The translations under genes were made by a program, and so were the position numbers. DNA of 64,000 nucleotides from Isoetes taiwanensis (Eukaryota; Streptophyta; Lycopodiopsida; Isoetales; Isoetaceae), in NCBI GenBank assembly GCA_021234155.1, contig JAJEKV010000020.1, positions 19,709,018-19,773,017 of the forward strand. The letters are read 5' to 3'. Each line of letters opens with the position of its first letter. Position 1 is the stretch's first letter. Under the pieces are notes generated by a model. That model saw nothing but the letters and a program-made list of their open reading frames with translations. It made no database searches and was not told the origin of the DNA. Positions 56,962 to 64,000 of this stretch are shown here, one piece after another.

Positions 56962-59712
56962 GGGTTTGTCGTGAGATGAAATAAAAGGATCGTCGCTCGA
57001 CTGTGGGAGCGTGCCAAGTGTGCAGGCCTTGCATGGAAGGTGGCACGCCCTGTGTGTTCAGGGGGTCATAGGCCTGGCGCTCCCTGGCCTTGGCTACCAT
57101 GATAGGGAGCTAGGTCCATGGCCCCGGGGTGGGGACACTAAACTCCCCTGACTTTGACTGACCCTAAATTTCTAACCGTGGATTTTTTTTTTGACCAATT
57201 TTGTTTAGGAAGTTCTTGTCTATATAACATTAGGTATCCAAAACCCTCGGCGGCTTGACAAGCATGTTTATTTCCGAACAATTATACATAAAAAGGAACT
57301 TGCTCACTCCTAGAAATAGAAGGATAAGTGTACATGCATAATGATACAATCTCTAAATTTCTACGATTTCAACTATATACAAAACATAGAAGTCTACCCC
57401 TAACCATCGCAATTCAATTTTGGTATGTTCATAACGTATTGCAATGGTTATTGGAGGGTATTCGTATAAAATAGTTAAGCAATGGTTATCGGAGGTTATT
57501 CATATAAACCACATAGTAGAAAAGATGGTGTGTCGTGTGGAGCAAGTTTATTATTCCATAGTCGCATGCATGACAGTTTCAAAAAGGAGCAGATCGAAGT
57601 TAGAAAGAAATGGCATCCTCCGTCTTGGCGGCCACTTTGCGACATGAAGGCAGTGCTTCCTCATCCAGCGCTTTGCCTCATCCGCTTTGCCTCATCCAGC
57701 ACTTCCTCATGGCAATGGCAGAGCCTATGGATGCAGATTTGATATGAGGGACGTGGACCAATTTGCGCAGATTTGCAGCTGGGCTTCAGTACGATTTTGA
57801 AGCAATTTCTGAAAGCAGGGATGTTGCTGACGGGGTTCATGATAGATTCAGAAAATGCATGTTTCTTGTGAAGAAAGCCAGGTTCATAATCTTTTTTTCC
57901 AATGCCATAGCTACGTTTTGTTTTTATAAGGTATAGACGTGTTTCTACTGCCATAGCTAGGTTTTGTTTTTATGTTATCTATTGTTTAAATTTGGTTTTT
58001 CAGGTCTAAAGGAGAACTTTTTAGATTTTTTTTTTTTTTTTTTTTTTTTTTAAGTTAGTTTTCTAAGATTACGGGGTTTTTTGCTGGCGGAAAATTTTCA
58101 CGGTGTTTCAAAAATCGGGCCTTGGCCTTTACCATGAAATTCAAGTATGGGGGCTCTTATCCATCCCCAATTTTTGGCGGCATGAGCACGATATGGAAGA
58201 TCTGAGCTATGATTTCGGCATGGAAGACACATCTAGCTAGAAGCAAGTTGGCATTACAATATAGGCCATTATAGCCCTAACTGTGATCGGCGTAGATGGT
58301 TCTAACTTTCAAATATGATGAACCGTTTTGTGGTTATCTGGGTTCGGATTCTTTGAGGCCAAGTAAAAGAACAAAGGTCGTTGTGCCATATTTGTGCAAC
58401 AAAGTGGGCATAATTTCGTTGCAGAGACTTCAATCTTCAGTGTTAAGACATGCAAGCGATGTGCTTAAGACGTGCTTCTATGGCTGAATGGCTTCTCCAT
58501 TGCAGAGACTTCAATCTTCAGTGTTTCATTGGTAAGACGTGCTTTTTGTTGTTTTGATCCACTTTGGATGCTCTGTTGCTTTGGCTTGCAGAGTTGTGCA
58601 TAGATAAGCACATCTACACCTCTATAAAAAACATTTGCAGGGTTGCCTCGAGGAAGAATTGACAGCCCTTCAAAATTGAAACGCAAAGCCAAACCATTGT
58701 TTCTTTGCCGCCCAATTGAGATGTTCTTAGACCATTTCTAAACTATAACATGTAAATCTAGAAGACAGTTCGTTTGAAGACGCTTCTTAGCTTCATTATA
58801 ATCCTGCAAGGTATGTGGTTAATAGATTTGTGTAGCTTCTTTATAAAAGCTCCTGCTCCATATATACCTTGCAGGATTATGATCAAGCTAGGCACTGTCT
58901 TCACATTTCTCATACCACTCTGTTTGGTCCTTCAAGCACCTATATGCATGCCCTTCTGGTAAACCTTACAAGTACCTCTTTTGGTTTTTGTTTTGTGATT
59001 CTGAAATGTATATTGTTTTGTGATTCTGAGATGTATATTGTCATGTTCATGCTATGCTCATGGAATATGTTAGTATTGCAATTTCTTCCAATTTCTATTT
59101 CTAGGTTGCCTTCTCTTCCAAACATCATTCCTTAGATGTTGTTAGATGCTAGCTGGAACCTGAGTTCCTCTAATTTATCTAGATTTATTAGAATTGCATG
59201 TTATCACAGAGATGGTTACATATTGTTCTAGAGAGGTCGTATATATTATAAACTACAGTCTTGGAGGAATAATCTACCAACTCCATTATATCTAATGTCT
59301 TCAAGTTACAGTTAAAGCTGCCTGAAATGAAAAGTATCGAAGTTCTTGAGGAAAAAAATAAGATGCATGGTTGGGAAAGGAGAGATCAGGTATTGGAGGT
59401 CCTGTTTTTAGTAGTTAAATGATTGGCATCTTTAACGCTTTAAAATATATAGATGATTGTTCTTATAAAGTAATCTAGCAACTTCAATATCATATATATA
59501 TAATTGGAAAAAAAAAATCGGCCTACTTGGCTATTTAAAACTTAGGGAATTAAAATTCCCATTTTTAGGTAATCATGTTGGTACCTGATATGGAGCTAAA
59601 TGGCATAATCAACATGTATCGGAATCGTTAGTATTACGGTGCAATTATTTGCTTCATGGTATGTCAAACCGCCCACTTTATTGGCTCCCTAAATTGACTA
59701 GAGGTGCCAAGA
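56962..59712. other. gene-less interval with small duplications and a poly(T) run
   Basis: It contains a 38-bp-spaced duplication near 57441-57505 ('gcaatggttat-ggagg-tattc'). A repeat of 'agagacttcaatcttcagtg' occurs at 58423 and 58504. A 26-base poly(T) lies at 58026-58051, and a tandem 'ttttgtgattctga-atgtat' near 58990-59035. No product is recognised. Confidence 0.45.
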
Positions 59713-59787
59713 GGATTCGCTTGAGTGAATCCTTTAGATTCACTTAAGTGAATCCTTTACATTCACTGGATTCACTCAAGTGAATTC
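59713..59787. repeat. palindrome cluster, three copies
   Basis: GGATTCGCTTGAGTGAATCC at 59713-59732, AGATTCACTTAAGTGAATCC at 59736-59755 and GGATTCACTCAAGTGAATTC at 59768-59787. Each has 9-bp inverted arms around a 2-bp centre. Confidence 0.92.
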
Positions 59788-60300
59788 TCCTGAATCTTCA
59801 TGCTTCTTCCATTTATTTTACTCATGAACTCGCCCATTGTGCATTAGTTTTTATTTGCCTTCCAAATAGAGTGCAAGACCATGGTAGAGGTAGATATTGA
59901 TGATTCAATTAGTGAGATTTCAGATGAAAATGACAGTGAGTATGACATTCATGACACTGTGGGCACAGCTCATCGGAGGAGGAAATGGAGGAAAATATTA
60001 CCAATGTTGGCAGTCCAAGTGCCCATGTTACCTCGAGTATGAATATGACAGTAAGTCCAATTGAACGTATCATTTACTGCTTCACGATGGCGCAAGAGGA
60101 TGTTTGGCAACTAGCGTACCGACAGAGGATTCTCGGTAAGCGCCCTTAAAAACTGTTCTTCCATAGAGCAACTATTGTTTTAGCTCTCTCATAATTCATA
60201 GTCAATATTACGATAATTAACTCTCGATATTATTTTCTTCGGTTCAATATGACAATCTTTTTCTCCCAAATAATATTTCAATTTCCTTTTCAAAAATATT

Positions 60301-60960
60301 TCAATCCTTTAACTTTATCACGTAGTACCTCATAGGAGGGAGCCTGAGAATGGATTGGGTGAGTCTTGAGAATGGCATAGACGATTGGAAAGCATCTGGA
60401 AAGGTAATTTTCCACCAACCATGGAATCCTAATGCTGTGGAGCCGATGATGCGTTCATGGATCTTAGTCATCCAAGGTGATAAGATGTTGGAGGCTGTTA
60501 TAAGGTGGAGCGGTGGTGGTAGTTGGGCCATGGATTCTACGTTTGGCACAAACTTATGGAATTTTCCATTGTACGGAGTGATTGTACCTATCACTGGGGG
60601 AGTGGGGTTCCCAGTATACTACATGCTCAACAGCGTAGAGGCCGACTAGGGGCACCAAAGTCATGCCTTAAAGATAGCGTTCCGACTTGTCTTTGAATGC
60701 CGTGGATGTTCTAATACCGCTGCTACATGAATGGGATGCATTGCTCATGGCTGAACACCAAACAATACAAGTGAGTTTGCAGAATGCAGGCGATCTTACT
60801 CCAACAGATGTGCGTGAAACGATAACAAAGGTCCGCAGACAGATCCGACATCCGAGAGATCGCGGTGGCTCCTCCCCACATGCAAATATTCCATGGCGGA
60901 TATGACAGACAACAACAACATGCTCGCTCAGGAGTTCGCATGCGGCATGCATCACATACT
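60301..60960 (+). pseudogene. MULE-type transposase fragment (tentative)
   Basis: The frame reads WASGGGSWAMDSTF-like sequence; the visible text is SGGGSWAMDSTFGTNLWNFP, then LYGVIVPITGGVGFPVYYML and NSVEAD. 'DsTFgTN---fPLy---v-----g-PvyymL' is the first-Asp region of MULE/SWIM-linked transposases, which commonly read 'DaTf-tn-y--pL'. Later pieces (ALKIAFRLVFECRG, LAQEFACGMHHILQRG) lie in a shifted frame. No complete catalytic triad could be assembled. Confidence 0.5.
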
Positions 60961-61109
60961 GCAGCGAGGGAGCACCCCCGCGGCCTTGCGGAAGGGCAAG
61001 GGGTCACACAGAGCTCTAATAGAGCATCATCCTTAATTAGGTCCATTGAGTTCATACTTCTCAATGCATTTGCTAATCATACGTGTGGCTATAAGTCTCT
61101 AATCTTTTT

Positions 61110-61550
61110 GTGCATTCAGAAATGGTAGATGGGGCATCATCACATCTTGAAGAAGACCAGCCCGGGTCACCCTCGCCTCCTTTGACAATGGTTGTGGCAG
61201 AGGTTGAGTGCGTCCAATGGTTGGAAGCGTATGATAGGGTCCATGAGATAGCTGATGGTTGTTCTTGTGATAAGTTGGCCTGGCGTACTGTTGAAGCCAT
61301 AAGGGAGAGTATGCAAACTATGGATCAGCTTTGCAGTAGATTGAGGAACTTGCCTCCAGGTGCAGACGCAATTGAGGTGGCATCCTTGAAAGCCGCCTAC
61401 ATAGAAGCTGTTCGCGATTTTAAAGAGTATTGTGAGGAGCGGAAGTACACTATTGACTGTTTCCTGGGCCCCCCTTTCCAGGTTGCGCAACCATGTCACC
61501 GCCTTCCAAGTGAGCACACATCACATCACAACGCATTGCATAACAACTGA
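61110..61550 (+). CDS. unrecognised 146-residue ORF
   Basis: An open frame with helical, charged character (VVAEVECVQWLEAYDRVHEI, AWRTVEAIRESMQTMDQLCS, LKAAYIEAVRDFKEYCEERK). It follows the transposase fragment on the same strand. It may be the C-terminal part of the element's protein or a small independent ORF. No family is recognised. Confidence 0.35.
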   Translation: MHSEMVDGASSHLEEDQPGSPSPPLTMVVAEVECVQWLEAYDRVHEIADGCSCDKLAWRTVEAIRESMQTMDQLCSRLRNLPPGADAIEVASLKAAYIEAVRDFKEYCEERKYTIDCFLGPPFQVAQPCHRLPSEHTSHHNALHNN

Positions 61551-61692
61551 GCACATTGACATTATTTACATCAATACTTTTTCAGTTAATACGTTTTCAT
61601 TGTTCACCTTATGCAATTACATTAATACACCGAGATGTGATACTATGTAATACATCGAGCGACAGCTATAATATGGTAGCATACAAACTGCA

Positions 61693-62640
61693 CTACCACA
61701 GGCTGCTAAGCGGCTGGTGATACCAAAACACTCTACAATACAGCAGGGCAACTAGTACGGGCCACTCACTCCTAAACTGGCGCACATCACCTGCAGTGTA
61801 CCAGTCCCTAGTGATGGGTACAATAGAGGCCGGCTGGGTTTGCCATATGCATCGGATGAGCTGCCGCATGATATATCCAATGTGCATGCCACATGTGTTG
61901 TTGTCAGTCTGTAGGGGATACTGAGCAACTCGTACAGATTCCATCAGACTCCACTGGGTGTATCATGTCGGTGCACCCAGTCACGCGACGTCCCAATCCA
62001 CCGCCCTATGAAAAGAGAGCTCCAATGAGTGTGCGGCCCAAAATGACAAGTATGACAACCCAAAATGACATAATGGCACATACAAGTGCGCGGCCCAAAA
62101 TGACCCAAAGAGGATTCGCTTTTGGGAATCCTAAGGATTCGCTTATGGGGATCCTAAGGATTCGCTTGAGTGAATCCTCTCAGGAAACTCTAGTCAGTCA
62201 GCCAATAAAATGGGTGCATGCAAGTGGGAGTCGAGGTTGATACGAACACCTGAGACACTCGGGCATGCTGGCATGTTGTCAAAGTACCACCAACCAACAT
62301 AACCGTCGTCTCCTAATCCCAGTCGGATCAGTAGGCCTTGGTCGCGTATGAGAGCCACAAGCATCCCATGATTACTACAAGCAAGCATGGGCATTCATTA
62401 GCTCATGGACGTGGACTCAAACAAGAAATTGCATATTTACTTCGTGATGATGGGCCAAAGGATCAAGCGGACTCGGCCCCAGTTAGGATGCTCTACAGGG
62501 AGCAGTGGGACCACACAATCCTCAGCCAATACCTTGTATAGCTTGGTCTGAACGTAGTTGTGATAGACTCGGGGATCTATCACCAACAACCCTTGGCGAT
62601 CTGCTTCTCCCAGCATGTGTTACAGAGCACTAGAAAAATA
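61693..62640 (-). pseudogene. ULP1-like (C48) cysteine peptidase relic
   Basis: Reading leftward: LLVIDPRVYHNYVQTKLYKV, then SNHGMLVALIRDQ with a candidate catalytic His. WWYFDNMPACPSVSG follows, with the Asp of a 'yyDsmp' block. After a frame change comes YPLQTDNNTCGMHIGYIMRQ with the Gln oxyanion residue and catalytic Cys. The order H, D, Q, C and spacing fit the C48 SUMO-peptidase fold. ULP1-like genes are known cargo of plant MULEs, which fits the neighbouring transposase fragment and palindromes. Stops and frame changes make it a relic. The minus-strand pieces to 63266 may be its N-terminal part. Confidence 0.5.
62112..62177. repeat. palindrome cluster, three copies in tandem
   Basis: GGATTCGCTTTTGGGAATCC at 62112-62131, GGATTCGCTTATGGGGATCC at 62135-62154 and GGATTCGCTTGAGTGAATCC at 62158-62177, each separated by 'taa'. 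The first two have lost part of their symmetry. Confidence 0.92.
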
Positions 62641-63736
62641 TACGAGTAGCATTAGTTGACAATGACGATGCATCTCCAAAAATTAATGCACGAAATACCT
62701 CATAATCACCCGAAGGTGGCCCTCCTCCCACTCCCCATCCGGTGTGCATGCCTCGATAAGGTTTGGGTGCAGCAAGACACCACATGCAGGCTCGTCGCCC
62801 TCCCGCCATATCCAAGTGATCACCTGTTCCTCCTGAGTGGCCTTGGCACGACGCGCGACCGTGTTCAAGTGCTCAGTGATCTGCCGGCCGTAAAATATGT
62901 GAATATCCTAACCTCTTCTTATAAGAGGACTGGAAGCTGCAACCTGGATGGGACGTCCAAGTGCAAGGGGAACTGTGCTAACCATCGGTGGGGCTGTGAT
63001 CATCCTCGAATCGGCACACACACCAAGTAGCTCCAGATGGTGTGTCTGTCAAACTCACCAAAGTGGTACAAGAAGAAACCACGTGCACGGTCTCTCATCC
63101 ATGCCTCAACTCCTTGGGCACTACAATCAGGAGGAAATGGTGAGGTCAATGTATGTGCCATGCCAGTGCCAGCCATCGCGGTGCTCACAATATCATCAAA
63201 GACCTGGCGCCCCTCGAGGGTCAGCCCTATCTTCGCGGAGACAACGTATAAAGGAGAGGTGGCCAAATATAGGTCTGGCGGAGTCGGATCTACCCGGGGA
63301 GACCAGATGTGATGGGGGGAGGAGATTCTGGATCTATCAGAGTTGCACTGCTCATTGATGCCTAGATTCAGACATTACTGCTCTATTCAAGCATATTGTA
63401 ACCTAGTGTCCCTACTGCTCGCACCAAATTCGGCCATGTCGGCATGCAGTCTATCGTGGTCCGCTGAAAAAGGGGGATCAGATGGAGTGGGGATCCTAGT
63501 AGTCCTTGAAGCTGAACGTGAAGATGGGTCTGGACTCTCCTCCAGGTGAGAACCCCGTATCCGGATGAGCTCACTTAGTAGCTCCTACTCTGTTGGCATA
63601 TGGCCTGCCAATCTCTGTGCAATGGCCCAATCATTGAGAAGTTGATGTGCTTCTCAATCATCGGGCCCAGCCCTATATGTGGTACCTATTCTGAAATCTC
63701 AATGAGCATGCGAAGTCAGGACAATAAATGAGGTGG

Positions 63737-63974
63737 GGATTCACTCAAGCGAATCCTGACAAGAGGATTCCTCAAGTGAATCTTCTCAAGCATGCGAGGC
63801 CAACGCATTAAATATTGGAGATTTTGCAAAGGATTTTGCTCAACCACGGTTGAGGATTCGCTCAAGCGAATCCTTCTGATAAGTGACGTGGATGCCATGG
63901 CATCAGGAGGATTCACTTGAGTGAATCCTCCTAATTCACTTAAGCGAATCCAGAGGATTCGCTCAAGTGAATCC
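63737..63974. repeat. palindrome cluster, five or six copies
   Basis: GGATTCACTCAAGCGAATCC (63737), a one-base-shorter variant near 63765, GGATTCGCTCAAGCGAATCC (63854), GGATTCACTTGAGTGAATCC (63909), an AATTC-initial variant (63933-63951) and GGATTCGCTCAAGTGAATCC (63955-63974). The cluster continues to within 26 bp of the window end. Confidence 0.92.
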
Positions 63975-64000
63975 GGCTGGTTGCTCTGGTTAATCTAGGG

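Noticed and set aside
59713-63974. CRISPR-like array of spaced palindromes
   Set aside because: Spacing is irregular, the genome is plant nuclear, and no cas genes exist; the repeats fit a transposon feature.

Overview
This is a repeat-rich nuclear window from a land plant. It holds two intact spliced host genes with plant-type introns and plant-specific products: a plant LpxA (UDP-N-acetylglucosamine O-acyltransferase, 9943-12168) and SGS3 (RNA-silencing factor, 47658-52406). They sit in a sea of decayed Ty1/copia, Ty3/gypsy, LINE and MULE sequence. The species cannot be read from the sequence. A large-genome lineage such as a fern, lycophyte or gymnosperm would fit, but that is a guess.

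Layout. 1-4100 is pyrimidine-rich, gene-less DNA with a 157-bp CT microsatellite. 4279-5700 (minus) is the relic of a Ty3 element. 6307-9625 holds LINE debris and a near-perfect foldback element. 9943-12168 is the LpxA gene, with a tandemly duplicated leader. 13825-32291 is a minus-strand copia element split by a 13.5-kb Ty3/gypsy chromovirus (15296-28839) that keeps both LTRs and a 5-bp target duplication AGCAA. 32300-33366 is a direct repeat pair, each copy with a TATA box. 36180-42440 is a decayed non-chromoviral Ty3 element followed by a long coiled-coil ORF. 42463-45967 is a minus-strand LTR-gag-LTR-gag arrangement. 47658-52406 is SGS3. 53511-54710 is copia debris, 55934-56961 a candidate L1-type ORF1, and 59713-63974 a MULE/ULP1 region marked by eleven copies of a 20-bp palindrome.

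Main discovery. The chromovirus carries two extra transcription units between its 5' LTR and gag. The first (17636-19027) encodes a giant histone H3-like protein. Its N-terminus has the H3 tail residues ARTKQTARK. A roughly 330-residue charged insert follows, and then a complete H3 histone fold (alpha-N, alpha-1, alpha-2, alpha-3) that stops where H3 stops. In this copy the fold is read through three single-step frameshifts. A second, diverged element at 4279-4876 (minus) keeps the homologous C-terminal fold, so the gene belongs to a lineage and is not a one-off capture. Each extra unit has its own TATA box, and two copies of a 60-67 bp nested palindrome lie upstream of each. The second unit (19733-21261) encodes an unrecognised protein with only weak histone-like segments. 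The same element ends its polyprotein in a chromodomain, a fold whose usual ligand is the methylated H3 tail. One element therefore appears to encode both an H3-tail reader and an H3-like tail.

Limits. All calls come from reading the sequence by eye. Domain names rest on motif recognition and were not searched. Several frameshifts in the chromovirus lie in GC-rich spots where its two LTRs also differ by small indels, so some may be assembly errors.
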